From Streptomyces cyanogenus (GTDB lineage Bacteria > Actinomycetota > Actinomycetes > Streptomycetales > Streptomycetaceae): a DNA stretch of 64,000 nucleotides. The stretch lies in assembly GCF_017526105.1 (NCBI RefSeq), contig NZ_CP071839.1:8098001-8162000 (forward strand), written 5' to 3'. Shown in pieces: positions 34,239 through 42,714 of the stretch (positions within the stretch are counted from its first letter, which is position 1; each line of letters opens with the position of its first letter). The position numbers and the translations under genes were made by a program. The notes below the pieces were generated by a model, which saw nothing but the letters and a program-made list of their open reading frames with translations, had not been told where the DNA came from and ran no database searches.

Positions 34239-35804
34239 ATGGCCGGCAGCGCGCACGCGACAGTCGTCACGGCGAGCCGCGAGCGAGTGCGGCGCGCCGC
34301 CGCCGGTTCCGCACGCACCGGCTGGCCGCCGGCGGCCGTCGCCGCGGCCTTCACCCTGGCCCAACTGCTCCTGGTCGGGCCGGGCATGGGCCTCGGCTGG
34401 GACGAGACGGTGTACGTCAGCCAGGTCAGCGGACACGCCCCCGCGTCCTTCTTCAGCGCCCCCCGCGCGCGGGGCATCTCCCTGCTGGTCGCACCCGTCG
34501 CGGCCTGGTCGTCGTCCACCCCCCTGCTGCGGGTCTACCTCGCCCTGCTCTCCGGGCTCGCCCTGTTCCTGGCCCTGCGCGCCTGGCGCGGCCTGTTCCC
34601 CGTCCGCGTCCTCACCCTCGGCGGTGCCCTGTTCGCCTCCCTGTGGGTCACCCTGTTCTACGGCCCGCAGGCCATGCCCAACTACTGGGTCGCCGTCGGT
34701 GCCCTGGCCGCCACCGGCTGCTTCCTGCGCGGCACCCGGCCCGGCGCACTGTGGGGCCTGGCGGGCAGCGCGGCACTCATGGCGTGGATGCGGCCGGTGG
34801 ACGCGGTCTGGGCGACGCTGCCCCTGCTCGTCCTCGGCCTGGCGCGCCACCGCCGGCGCGCCCTGCTCGTCCTGCTCACCGGGCTCGCCGCCGGCGCCGC
34901 CGAGTGGGTGATCGAGGCGTACGCCGGCTACGGCGGCCTGGCGCGCCGGCTGTCCGACGGCTCGGCGATCCAGGGCGGCCTCGGCTGGCACTTCGCCGTC
35001 GTGGACCAGCTGCGCAGCCTGGGCGGACGCACGCTGTGCCGGCCCTGCACCGGCGCCCTGCCGCACCCGCTGCTCACCCTCTGGTGGTTCACCCTGCCCC
35101 TGCTCGCCGCGCTCGCCCTGGCCGTCGCCGTCCGCACCCGGCGCACGACGGCCACGGCACTGCCGCTCGCCTGCGCGGCGACCGCCGCCTTCCCGTACCT
35201 CTTCCTGATCGGCTACGCGGCGCCCCGCTTCCTCCTCCCCGCCTACGCCCTGCTCGCCCTCCCGGTCGCGGACGCCCTCCTCCACCTGACGACGGCCTCG
35301 CCCCGGTCGTCCCGCCGGCCCCGGCGCTCCACCCCGCGCACCGCCCCGCTCCTGGCTCCGCACCTGCCCCGGCGCTCGGCCCTGCCCCCGGCCCCGCCCC
35401 GGGCCGCCCGGCCGGCCGTCGTGGTGCTGGTCTGCGCCGGGCTCGCTGTGCACCTCGCGGTGCAGCTCGCCGTGCTCCTGCACACGGTGGGCAACACCAC
35501 CGCCGCCCACCGGGAGTGGGCGCGCACCGCGGACGAGCTGCACCGGAACGGGGTGCGGCCGCCCTGCCTGGTCGCCGGCCACGAGGCCATCCCGGTCGCG
35601 TTCGCCGCCGGCTGCGCCTCGGCCGCGACGGCCGGGCCCAACGCCAACACCACCGAGGACGGCATCGCCGGGGCCGCGCGGCGGACACCGGTCGCCGTGC
35701 TGGTGCCGGCGGGTTCCGCTCCACCCGGCTACGCCCGCGACTGGCGGTCCGTCCCCGCCGGCACGGTCCGGATCTACTACGCCGTACCGGGCGCCGGCTC
35801 ATGA
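34239..35804 (+). CDS. Polytopic membrane protein, GT-C glycosyltransferase-like
   Basis: The 521-residue protein is read from ATG 34239 (GAGGGG 5 nt upstream); a GTG two codons earlier has GGAGGGG at good spacing too. It has about 10 transmembrane helices, with GMGLGWDETVYVSQVSGHAP in the first extracytoplasmic loop. The acidic WDE motif resembles the GT-C active-site loop. The C-terminal extracytoplasmic domain contains LVAGHEAIPVAFAAGCASAA. A Pro/Arg/Ser-rich cytoplasmic loop lies near residues 345-385. Its stop overlaps the following UPF0104 gene by 4 nt. The divergent BlaI-type repressor and intervening dyads suggest inducible expression, perhaps upon cell-envelope stress. The donor and acceptor are unknown. 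Confidence 0.75.
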   Translation: MAGSAHATVVTASRERVRRAAAGSARTGWPPAAVAAAFTLAQLLLVGPGMGLGWDETVYVSQVSGHAPASFFSAPRARGISLLVAPVAAWSSSTPLLRVYLALLSGLALFLALRAWRGLFPVRVLTLGGALFASLWVTLFYGPQAMPNYWVAVGALAATGCFLRGTRPGALWGLAGSAALMAWMRPVDAVWATLPLLVLGLARHRRRALLVLLTGLAAGAAEWVIEAYAGYGGLARRLSDGSAIQGGLGWHFAVVDQLRSLGGRTLCRPCTGALPHPLLTLWWFTLPLLAALALAVAVRTRRTTATALPLACAATAAFPYLFLIGYAAPRFLLPAYALLALPVADALLHLTTASPRSSRRPRRSTPRTAPLLAPHLPRRSALPPAPPRAARPAVVVLVCAGLAVHLAVQLAVLLHTVGNTTAAHREWARTADELHRNGVRPPCLVAGHEAIPVAFAAGCASAATAGPNANTTEDGIAGAARRTPVAVLVPAGSAPPGYARDWRSVPAGTVRIYYAVPGAGS

Positions 35805-36748
35805 CGGCGCCCGCGGAACTCTCCGCCTCCCTCGGCCGCCGGCACGCCCGCTGGCAGGCCGGCGTCTGCCTCGCCGTCCTGCTCGGCGCGGTGTACCTGG
35901 CCCGCCGGCACTGGCCCGCCGTCGAGAGCGGAGCCGGGCGGCTGGCGGTCGCCGACCAGGGCTGGCTGCTGGTCGGCGCGGTGGCGGCCATGGGCACCTG
36001 GGCGGCCTCCGCGCTCGCCCAGCAGGGTGCCGTCGTCCCGAGGCTGCCCGGACGCCGGCTGGCCGCGGCCCAGTTCGCCGCCTCCGCAGCCAACCACCTG
36101 CTGCCCGCGGGGCTCGGCGCGGGCGCGGTGAACCTCCGGTTCCTGATGCGCTGCGGGCTGCCGGCGGGGCGCTCGGCCGGTGCGCTCGCCGTCAAGGCCG
36201 CCGCCGGTGCCACCGCCCGCCTGACGCTGCTCGCGCTGCTCGCCCCGGCCTGCCCGGGCCTGCTGCGCCTCCCGCGCATCTCACCGGCGGCGGTCGCCGT
36301 CGCCCTGGGCGTCGCCGTCCTGGTGGCGGTCCTGCTCGCCGGGCCGCTGTGGCCGCGCTGCCGGCGGCCGCTGGCCGCCGTGCTGGCCGACATCCGCGCG
36401 CTGCACGCCTGCCCGGCCCGCGCGGCGGCCCTGTGGGGCGGCTCCGTGGCCTTCGCCCTGCTGCACGCCCTGGTCCTGATCGCCGTCACCCGGGCCGTCG
36501 GCCTGCCCCTCGCCCCGCTCCAGGTCGCCGTGCTGTACCTCGCGGCCAGCAGCGCCGCCGCCCTGCTGCCCACACCGGGCGGCCTCGGCTCGCTGGACGC
36601 CGCGCTGGCCCTCGCCTTCACCACCGCCGGCACCCCCGGCGCCACCGCCGCGTCCGCGGTGCTCGGCTACCGGCTGCTGACCGTGTGGCTGCCGCTGCTC
36701 CCCGGCCTGCTGGTGCTCGGGGTGCTGGTGCGCAGCAAAGCCCTGTGA
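35801..36748 (+). CDS. UPF0104/LPG-synthase-TM-like membrane protein
   Basis: The 315-residue protein starts in an ATGA overlap with the upstream gene, so the two are translationally coupled. It has about eight hydrophobic helices and the family motifs ASAANHLLPAGLGAGAVNLR (residues about 96-115), then AASSAAALLPTPGGLGSLDA. These match the lysylphosphatidylglycerol-synthase transmembrane region/UPF0104 family, in which many members are flippase-like or of unknown function. No C-terminal aminoacyltransferase domain is present. In context it may move or present a lipid-linked precursor for the GT-C-like partner; this is inference. Confidence 0.82.
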   Translation: MTAPAELSASLGRRHARWQAGVCLAVLLGAVYLARRHWPAVESGAGRLAVADQGWLLVGAVAAMGTWAASALAQQGAVVPRLPGRRLAAAQFAASAANHLLPAGLGAGAVNLRFLMRCGLPAGRSAGALAVKAAAGATARLTLLALLAPACPGLLRLPRISPAAVAVALGVAVLVAVLLAGPLWPRCRRPLAAVLADIRALHACPARAAALWGGSVAFALLHALVLIAVTRAVGLPLAPLQVAVLYLAASSAAALLPTPGGLGSLDAALALAFTTAGTPGATAASAVLGYRLLTVWLPLLPGLLVLGVLVRSKAL

Positions 36749-36820
36749 AGACCGGGGAGTTTCCCGCGCGTCCGGGCCAGGTAGGAGACGGGTACTGCTG
36801 GTGACACAGGAGGGGGAGTC

Positions 36821-37675
36821 ATGCAGGGGAACGACAGCGCGGGACTGCCGAGCGCGGCCTTCTTCACACCGGGATCGTCGTCCTTCACCGAGTTCCTGGC
36901 CACGCACCGCCCCCGGCTGCTGCCCACCGCACCTCCGCTCCCGGCCGGCGCCCGGATCGCGCCCGACCGGTTCCCGCACGGCACCACCGTGCTCGCCCTG
37001 ACCTACCGCGACGGTGTGCTGATCGCCGGGGACCGCCGGGCCACGATGGGCAACCTCATCGCCCAGCGCGACCTGGAGAAGGTGCACCCCGCCGACGACC
37101 ACACCGCCGTCGCCTTCGCCGGCACCGTCGGCCTCGCCCTCGACATGGTGCGGCTCTACCAGGTGGAGCTGACCCATTTCGAGAAGGTGGAGGGCGTCCC
37201 GATGACCCTCGGGGCCAAGGCGACCCGGCTCGCGGCCATGATCCGGCAGAACCTCGCCCAGGCCATGCAGGGTCTCGTCGTCGTCCCGCTGCTCGTGGGC
37301 TACGACCTCACCGCGCCCGACGGCGGACGCGGCCGGATCTTCGGCTTCGACGCGGCCGGCGGGCTGTACGAGAAGCAGCACTTCCATGCCGAGGGCAGCG
37401 GCTCCCCGTACGCCCGGGGCGCCCTGAAGAAGCTGTACCGGCCGGACCTGACCCGCCGGGAGGCGGCCCTCGCCGCGCTCCAGGCGCTGTACGACGCGGC
37501 CGACGACGACTCGGCCACCGGTGGTCCCGACCTGAACCGCCGTATCTTCCCGGTCGTCTCCGTCATCACCGAGGACGGCTTCGAGCGGCTGCCGGAGCCG
37601 GAGACCGGGGAACTCAGCCGCGAGACGGTCCGGCAGCGCGCCGGCCGCCCGGACGGACCGCACGCCACGGCCTGA
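36821..37675 (+). CDS. prcB: Proteasome beta-type subunit (stand-alone)
   Basis: The 284-residue protein starts at ATG 36821 behind GGAGGGGGAG. A 54-residue propeptide ends FPHG, and the mature chain would start with Thr55 (TTVLALTYRDGVLIAGDRRA). Counting from that Thr as 1, Asp17 and Lys33 fall exactly where the N-terminal-nucleophile triad of 20S beta subunits requires. GSGSPYARG later matches the conserved Ser/Gly region. No prcA (alpha), pup, dop or mpa/arc gene is nearby, whereas the usual actinobacterial prcBA locus is linked to them. This is therefore probably an extra beta paralogue. Alternative: a divergent self-compartmentalising peptidase. Confidence 0.85.
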   Translation: MQGNDSAGLPSAAFFTPGSSSFTEFLATHRPRLLPTAPPLPAGARIAPDRFPHGTTVLALTYRDGVLIAGDRRATMGNLIAQRDLEKVHPADDHTAVAFAGTVGLALDMVRLYQVELTHFEKVEGVPMTLGAKATRLAAMIRQNLAQAMQGLVVVPLLVGYDLTAPDGGRGRIFGFDAAGGLYEKQHFHAEGSGSPYARGALKKLYRPDLTRREAALAALQALYDAADDDSATGGPDLNRRIFPVVSVITEDGFERLPEPETGELSRETVRQRAGRPDGPHATA

Positions 37676-38069
37676 CTCGGCTTTCCCTGCCCATGGGGTA
37701 GGCCTGCCGTGATCGTGGGGAAGGCCTGCCGTGCCTTTTACTGCACATCTGTTGCAGGTACGGAAGGATGGCACAAGGAGAGGCGCAGCCGCACCGGCAC
37801 CACCGAAGGCAACGCCCCCCTGACGGCCGTCCCTGGTTCCACTCCGTCCCTCCCCGCCTGGACCGGGGCACCGCCTCGGCCCGGCACCGCGTCCGCGGCT
37901 CCGACGCGGCAGGAGCGGATCAGGGGCGGCGGGCGGGCCTCGCCCCGGTCCCTGCCGGGCTTGCTGTTCGGACTCGGCTTCGGCACCCCTCCCGGGAGTC
38001 GACGGGGTTAATGATCCGGTCACGGGAAACGCGGACCAGGACCGTCGAGAACCCCCGGAGGAGGCGACC
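37676..38069. other. Intergenic interval with a short tandem direct repeat
   Basis: About 390 nt between prcB-like and DUF5709 genes, without a credible gene. AGGCCTGCCGTG occurs at 37700-37711 and again at 37722-37733, a 22-bp period (two helical turns). These could be regulator half-sites for the DUF5709 gene, but no dyad or factor is evident. Confidence 0.4.
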
Positions 38070-38558
38070 ATGAGCGACCAGCAGTCCGAGCAGACCCCGA
38101 TGGCCGACGACGCCTACCAGCCCACCGGCACCAACGAGGAACAGGAGGACGCCGGGCCCCTGGACCTGCAGGACGCGGTCGGTGAACGCACCTACGACGA
38201 CATGCTCGACGAGGGCTACTCCCCACCGGAACGCCCGCTGGGCGTCACCCGGCACGGCACCACCGCCGCCGAGCAGCAGGCCGGGGAGACCCTGGACGAA
38301 CGGCTCGGCCAGGAGGTCCCGGACGTGACCGCACCGCCCGGCGACGGCGTCGGCGACCTCCCCGGCGGCGAGGGCGAGCCGGTCGACCCCGAGGCCGGCG
38401 AGTCCCGCGCCGGCCGACTCGTCGCCCCGGACGAGGGCGCCCACACCGACACCACCAAGGAGGAGGTCGCCCGGGACGTGGGCATCGACGGGGGAGCGGC
38501 CGGGGCGGAGGAGGCGGCGATGCACGTGGTACCGGACGAGACGGAACTGCCGGAGTAG
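38070..38558 (+). CDS. DUF5709-type acidic protein
   Basis: The 162-residue, very acidic, hydrophilic protein starts at ATG 38070 with GGAGGAGG about 5 nt upstream. It contains the family-like segments GPLDLQDAVGERTYDDMLDE, then GYSPPERPLGVTRHGTTAAE and QQAGETLDERLGQEVPD. These match DUF5709 proteins of actinobacteria. It ends in an acidic low-complexity tail and has no membrane segment. Function is unknown; related proteins are often stress-associated. A bidirectional terminator separates it from the convergent small gene. Confidence 0.85.
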   Translation: MSDQQSEQTPMADDAYQPTGTNEEQEDAGPLDLQDAVGERTYDDMLDEGYSPPERPLGVTRHGTTAAEQQAGETLDERLGQEVPDVTAPPGDGVGDLPGGEGEPVDPEAGESRAGRLVAPDEGAHTDTTKEEVARDVGIDGGAAGAEEAAMHVVPDETELPE

Positions 38559-38627
38559 ACCGGCCCCCGCGCAATCCGGCGACGTCCGGCACAGGCGGGC
38601 GGCCGGAGAAGGCCGGCGCGCACACGG

Positions 38628-38659
38628 AACCGGCCGGGCGTGGGTACGCCCGGCCGGTT
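38628..38659. terminator. Bidirectional terminator between convergent genes
   Basis: A perfect 14-bp stem (AACCGGCCGGGCGT, loop GGGT, ACGCCCGGCCGGTT) is followed by TTT and lies between the converging DUF5709 and small minus-strand genes. The A/T ends on both sides suit termination in both directions. Confidence 0.8.
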
Positions 38660-38694
38660 TCCCCGTTCGTGTCCGCGGGATCCCCGGACCGCCC

Positions 38695-38901
38695 CTAGGG
38701 CAGCAGCTTCTCGATGGCCGCCGTGCCCTCCGACTCCAGCTTGCGACGCGCCCAGTCGAGGGTCTTGGGTGTGACGTCCCTGCCCGCCGCCATCACCAGG
38801 TCCTCAGGGGTGACGTCCCTGGGGGGCGCGGAGTGGAGCAGGGCGTCCGGGGTGCAGACGTCGTCCGACGAACGGGACTCTTCGGGTGTGGATGTCGACA
38901 T
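38695..38901 (-). CDS. Small hypothetical protein (68 residues)
   Basis: Read from ATG 38901, with GAGGAGGAGG just upstream. It begins with a Ser/Thr/Asp-rich segment and contains two similar DVTP units (RDVTPEDLVMAAGRDVTPKT). The helical tail is LDWARRKLESEGTAAIEKLL. No signal or membrane segment is present. I do not recognise a named family; short proteins ending this way are common in Streptomyces. It is convergent with the DUF5709 gene and divergent from the GH15 gene. Confidence 0.75.
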   Translation of the reverse strand: MSTSTPEESRSSDDVCTPDALLHSAPPRDVTPEDLVMAAGRDVTPKTLDWARRKLESEGTAAIEKLLP

Positions 38902-39126
38902 GATGCCTCCTCCTCGGTCCGGATGACCGCATCCGTGCCGGTGCCTCCGAACGGAGCACACTCTCACCATTCCCCTACCCGGCGCACCCTGCATCCGGAA
39001 GCGCCCCGGGAAAGGTGAGGAGCGCCTTCCCACGCCACACGGAACCACTCCTCCTAAGCTGGAAAACACCCGTAAGCGGGAAAACCGCCCGCACACGGGA
39101 CCACACCCCTCACCGGGAGGCCGCCG

Positions 39127-40965
39127 ATGGCCGAGACGCCGTACCCCGAGGACGCCCCGCGCCGCCCCCGCTACCTGCCCATCGCCGAGCACGGGCTCAT
39201 CGGCGACCTGCGCACGGTGGCGCTGGTCGGCAGCAACGGCACGATCGACTGGTACTGCTGCCCGGCCTTCGACGCCCCCAGCGTCTTCGCGGCCATCCTG
39301 GACGCCGAGCGCGGCGGCTCCTTCGAACTGGCGGCCACCGTACCGGCCCGCACCAAGCAGTTCTACTTCCCCGACACCAACGTGCTGATCACCCGGTTCT
39401 TCACCGAGGACGGCGTCGGTGAGGTGCAGGACTTCATGCCGGTCGTCGCGGAGTCCCCCGGCGAGACCGGCCGGCACCGGCTGATCCGGCGTGTGGTGTG
39501 CGTCCGCGGCACCGTCCCCTTCCGGGTGCTGGTCGCTCCCCGCTTCGACTACGGCGCCGCCCCGCACACCGTGCGCACCCCCGGCGGCCTGGTCCTGTTC
39601 GAGTCGCCCGCCCAGTCACTGGCGCTCACCTCGACCGTCCTCCTGGAGTGCGACGCCCGCGACGCCCGCGCCGACTTCAAGCTGAGCGAGGGAGAGTCCG
39701 CCGTGTTCGCCCTCGACCAGGTCGACGGCGCGGTGGCCCCCCGCGCCTGCGCCCACGCCGAGGCGGAGCACGAGTTCAACGCCACGGTCACCTACTGGCG
39801 GCGCTGGCTGCACCAGTCCCGCTACCGGGGCCGGTGGCGCGAGATGGTGCACCGCTCGGCGCTCACCCTCAAGCTCCTCACCTACGCCCCCACCGGCGCC
39901 ATCGTCGCCGCCCCCACCACCAGCCTGCCCGAACAGCTCGGCGGCGAGCGCAACTGGGACTACCGGTACGTGTGGGTGCGGGATGCCGCTTTCGCCGTCT
40001 ACGCGCTGCTGCGGCTCGGCTTCAGTGGCGAGGCCGAGGCGTTCATGCGGTTCCTGACCACGCACATCAGCCCCGGCTGCGGCGACGGCTCCGGCCCGCT
40101 GCAGATCATGTACGGCATCGACGGCCGCGCCGACCTGCCCGAACGGGAGCTGCTGCACCTGGCCGGACACCAGGGCTCGGCCCCGGTCCGCGTCGGCAAC
40201 GCCGCCGCCGGCCAGCTCCAGCTCGACATCTACGGCGCCCTGATCGACTCCATCTACCTGTACGACAAGTGGGCCCAGCCCATCCCCAGCGGCCAGTGGG
40301 ACGACGTGTGCCACCTGGTCGACTGGGTCTGCGACCACTGGGACCAGCCCGACGAGGGCGTGTGGGAGACCCGCGGCGGGCGGAAGAACTTCCTCTACTC
40401 GCGGCTGATGTGCTGGGTCGCGATCGAGCGTGCCATCCGCCTCGCCACCCACCGGGGACTCCCGGCCGACCACCGGCGCTGGCGCCAGGCCCGCGACGCC
40501 ATCTACCGGCGGATCATGGACCGCGGCTGGTCGGAGCGCCTGGGCGCCTTCGTGCAGTACGAGGGCGGCGACGTCCTGGACGCCTCCCTGCTGATGATGC
40601 CGCTCGCCAAGTTCATCGCCCCCACCGACCCCAAGTGGCTGTCCACCCTGGACGCCCTCACCGAGGGCCTCGTCTCCGACTCCCTCGTCTACCGCTACGA
40701 CCCGCAGGCCAGCCCCGACGGCCTCCGCGGCGACGAGGGCACCTTCTCCATCTGCTCGTTCTGGTACGTCGAGGCACTCGTGCGGGCCGGCCGGCTCGAC
40801 GAGGCCCGGCTGGCCTTCGAGAAGATGCTCACCTACGCCAACCACCTCGGCCTGTACGCCGAGGAGATCGGCCGCACCGGTGAACAACAGGGCAACTTCC
40901 CACAGGCCTTCACCCATCTGTCCCTGATCAGCGCCGCCTTCAACCTCGACCGCGCTCTGGGCTGA
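39127..40965 (+). CDS. GH15 family glycoside hydrolase (glucoamylase/trehalase-type)
   Basis: The 612-residue protein starts at ATG 39127 with GGGAGG upstream. It opens PIAEHGLIGDLRTVALVGSN, then GTIDWYCCPAFDAPSVFAAI, the typical N-terminal signature of bacterial GH15 proteins. The (alpha/alpha)6 domain (about 235-600) includes ERNWDYRYVWVRDAAFAVYA. The catalytic acidic motifs are PDEGVWETRGG (Glu410/Glu414) and GLYAEEIGRTG (Glu579/Glu580). No signal peptide is seen, so it probably acts on a cytoplasmic alpha-glucoside. Family members include glucoamylases and actinobacterial trehalases, and I cannot decide which. Proximity to the GH65 gene is about 5.6 kb, so linkage is weak. Confidence 0.9.
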   Translation: MAETPYPEDAPRRPRYLPIAEHGLIGDLRTVALVGSNGTIDWYCCPAFDAPSVFAAILDAERGGSFELAATVPARTKQFYFPDTNVLITRFFTEDGVGEVQDFMPVVAESPGETGRHRLIRRVVCVRGTVPFRVLVAPRFDYGAAPHTVRTPGGLVLFESPAQSLALTSTVLLECDARDARADFKLSEGESAVFALDQVDGAVAPRACAHAEAEHEFNATVTYWRRWLHQSRYRGRWREMVHRSALTLKLLTYAPTGAIVAAPTTSLPEQLGGERNWDYRYVWVRDAAFAVYALLRLGFSGEAEAFMRFLTTHISPGCGDGSGPLQIMYGIDGRADLPERELLHLAGHQGSAPVRVGNAAAGQLQLDIYGALIDSIYLYDKWAQPIPSGQWDDVCHLVDWVCDHWDQPDEGVWETRGGRKNFLYSRLMCWVAIERAIRLATHRGLPADHRRWRQARDAIYRRIMDRGWSERLGAFVQYEGGDVLDASLLMMPLAKFIAPTDPKWLSTLDALTEGLVSDSLVYRYDPQASPDGLRGDEGTFSICSFWYVEALVRAGRLDEARLAFEKMLTYANHLGLYAEEIGRTGEQQGNFPQAFTHLSLISAAFNLDRALG

Positions 40966-40988
40966 ACACCGCCGGTCCGGATCGGCCT

Positions 40989-41013
40989 GTGTGCCCGCAG
41001 GTCGCACGGGTAC
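40989..41013 (+). promoter_or_regulatory. SigB-like promoter candidate
   Basis: GTGT (40989-40992), a 15-nt spacer and GGGTAC (41008-41013) fit the Streptomyces SigB-type pattern GNNT-N14-16-GGGTAC/T. It would start transcription about 50 nt before the small gene at 41069. Confidence 0.5.
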
Positions 41014-41068
41014 CCGGGGTGTCCGAAAGCGGAATCGACACAGGGGCGAGAGAAGGAGGAGACCCCGG

Positions 41069-41305
41069 ATGACCAGCACCAGCGAGACCGGCGACGTCAC
41101 CGGCACCCGCGACAAGGACTACAACCTCATCTGGTACGTCGAGGCGTGCCTGAGCAACGCCCTGCGCCTGGAGCAGTACATCCAGGACGCCGAACGCGAC
41201 AAGGACAACGAAGTCGCGGAGCTGTTCCGCAAGGCCCAGTCCGACAGCCGCAAGGGCGCCGAAATGGGCAAGCAGTTGCTGCGCTCGCGGCTGAACGGCG
41301 GCTGA
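41069..41305 (+). CDS. Small helical protein (78 residues)
   Basis: It starts at ATG 41069 with AAGGAGGAG upstream. The charged, amphipathic sequence includes KDYNLIWYVEACLSNALRLE, then QYIQDAERDKDNEVAELFRK. This is consistent with a two- or three-helix soluble protein, possibly oligomeric. No named family is recognised, though similar small proteins recur in actinobacteria. A SigB-like promoter lies about 55 nt upstream, suggesting expression under osmotic or general stress. Confidence 0.8.
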   Translation: MTSTSETGDVTGTRDKDYNLIWYVEACLSNALRLEQYIQDAERDKDNEVAELFRKAQSDSRKGAEMGKQLLRSRLNGG

Positions 41306-41317
41306 CCGCCGCTTCGC

Positions 41318-42670
41318 TCAGGCGAACCGGGAACTCGGAACGGGCCCGGCGGACCGGACACGCGCCCGGTCGCCGCGCAGCCATGTGCCCGCGACGGCCG
41401 TGACGAACGCGGCGAACTCCGCGTCGGCGTCCCCCGGGCCCGCGCCGTCCCCGGCACCGTCGGCGTCGCCGGACGGGTCGGCACCGGTGATGCCGGCGGC
41501 GATCTCCGCCTCCGGACGGTCGTCCGCCGGCCCCTGTCCGATCCGGCCGTCGGATCCCGGACGCAGCTGCGCGCCCCACGGCGCGACCACCGACTGGTGC
41601 AGCAGGGCCGCACTGTCCGGGGTGACGGCGGGAGGGTCCGTCCAGCAGCACGCGTGCGCGTGCAGCACCTGACCCGGGACCCGCTCGAACAGTTCCCCGA
41701 TCAGCTCCGGCCCACCGTCGTGCGCCGCGAGCCCGTCCAGGTCGTACGCCACGACCACCGTGTCCGGCCGGCCCGGCGCGAACGGCTCGGCCGGCAGGCC
41801 CAGTACCTCCGCCGCGGCGAGCCCGAGGATCCGCGAGTCCCGGTCGGGCAGCAGCGACACCGTCCGCGGCCGGACCCCGGTGCCGTCCAGCAGCGCCCGC
41901 AGCCGCAGCAGACCCCGCAGACACTGGTCCGGGGTGTCCTGGAGCCAGGCGTAGCGGCCGTTCATGCCCTCGTCGAAGCCGTACGGCGACAGCGTGCCGA
42001 GGACAGTGCCGCCCAGCACGTACTGCCAGCCCCGCACGTCGGCAGGGCCGAGCCGGCCCGCCCGCTCGGCGTCGGCGACCCGGGCGAGGGTCCGGTTCTG
42101 CCGCTCCCGGGCGGGCTGCCACTGCGGGTCCTCCGGATCGGACAGCAGCGCGTGCTGGCGCCGGGCCAGGTCCAAGTCGCCCGCCAGGACGGCGTTGTGG
42201 ACCAGCAGGTACCGGTCCGGCCAGTCCGCGAAGCGGTCCTCGTGACGGAGGAGGTCGGTCACCGCCTCCGCGTGCCGGCCCTCGTCCTCGTACGCCGACA
42301 CCAGCTCCCGGAGCACGGGCAGGGCCCCGTCGCTGCGGCGCAACGCCTCCCGTAGTGCGGGGATCGCCAGATCCGGCACCCCGCGTTCGACGCAGGCGTA
42401 CCCGAAGCCGTAGAGCGCCCGCGCGTCACCGGGCGCGGCGGCCAGGGCGGCCGAGGCGTCGGCGAGGTCGGTGAAGCCGGCCGAGCCTGCCGCCCGCCCC
42501 ACCACCAGGGCCACCTCTGCGAGCGGCTGCTCTTCGCCGGCGGCCCAGACCTGCCGCAGGGCACCAGGCACGTCCCCGGCGTCCAGGGCCTCCCAGGCGG
42601 CGGCGAGAGCGGGGGAGACGGGCCGGGCGGTCCGGCGTTTTCTGCGCGAGAACATGCCGGAGATCATCAC
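41318..42670 (-). CDS. TPR-containing hypothetical protein
   Basis: The 450-residue reading starts at ATG 42670; other in-frame ATGs follow at 42667 and 42655 (MFSRRKRR), and none has a clear ribosome site. Residues about 20-200 contain TPR-like helical pairs (AALAAAPGDARALYGFGYAC, then YEDEGRHAEAVTDLLRHE). The middle has GWQYVLGGTVLGTLSPYGFD. The C-terminal part holds predicted alternating strands (VVVAYDLDGL) and ends in an acidic Gly/Asp-rich linker plus a helix. It is probably a cytoplasmic scaffold or interaction protein. It lies 44 nt downstream of the HATPase/SpoIIE gene on the same strand and may be co-transcribed with it. Confidence 0.8.
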   Translation of the reverse strand: MMISGMFSRRKRRTARPVSPALAAAWEALDAGDVPGALRQVWAAGEEQPLAEVALVVGRAAGSAGFTDLADASAALAAAPGDARALYGFGYACVERGVPDLAIPALREALRRSDGALPVLRELVSAYEDEGRHAEAVTDLLRHEDRFADWPDRYLLVHNAVLAGDLDLARRQHALLSDPEDPQWQPARERQNRTLARVADAERAGRLGPADVRGWQYVLGGTVLGTLSPYGFDEGMNGRYAWLQDTPDQCLRGLLRLRALLDGTGVRPRTVSLLPDRDSRILGLAAAEVLGLPAEPFAPGRPDTVVVAYDLDGLAAHDGGPELIGELFERVPGQVLHAHACCWTDPPAVTPDSAALLHQSVVAPWGAQLRPGSDGRIGQGPADDRPEAEIAAGITGADPSGDADGAGDGAGPGDADAEFAAFVTAVAGTWLRGDRARVRSAGPVPSSRFA

Positions 42671-42714
42671 CCGCCGGCCGAGCCGGACTCAACGGATTTC
42701 CCAGCCCCCGGACC

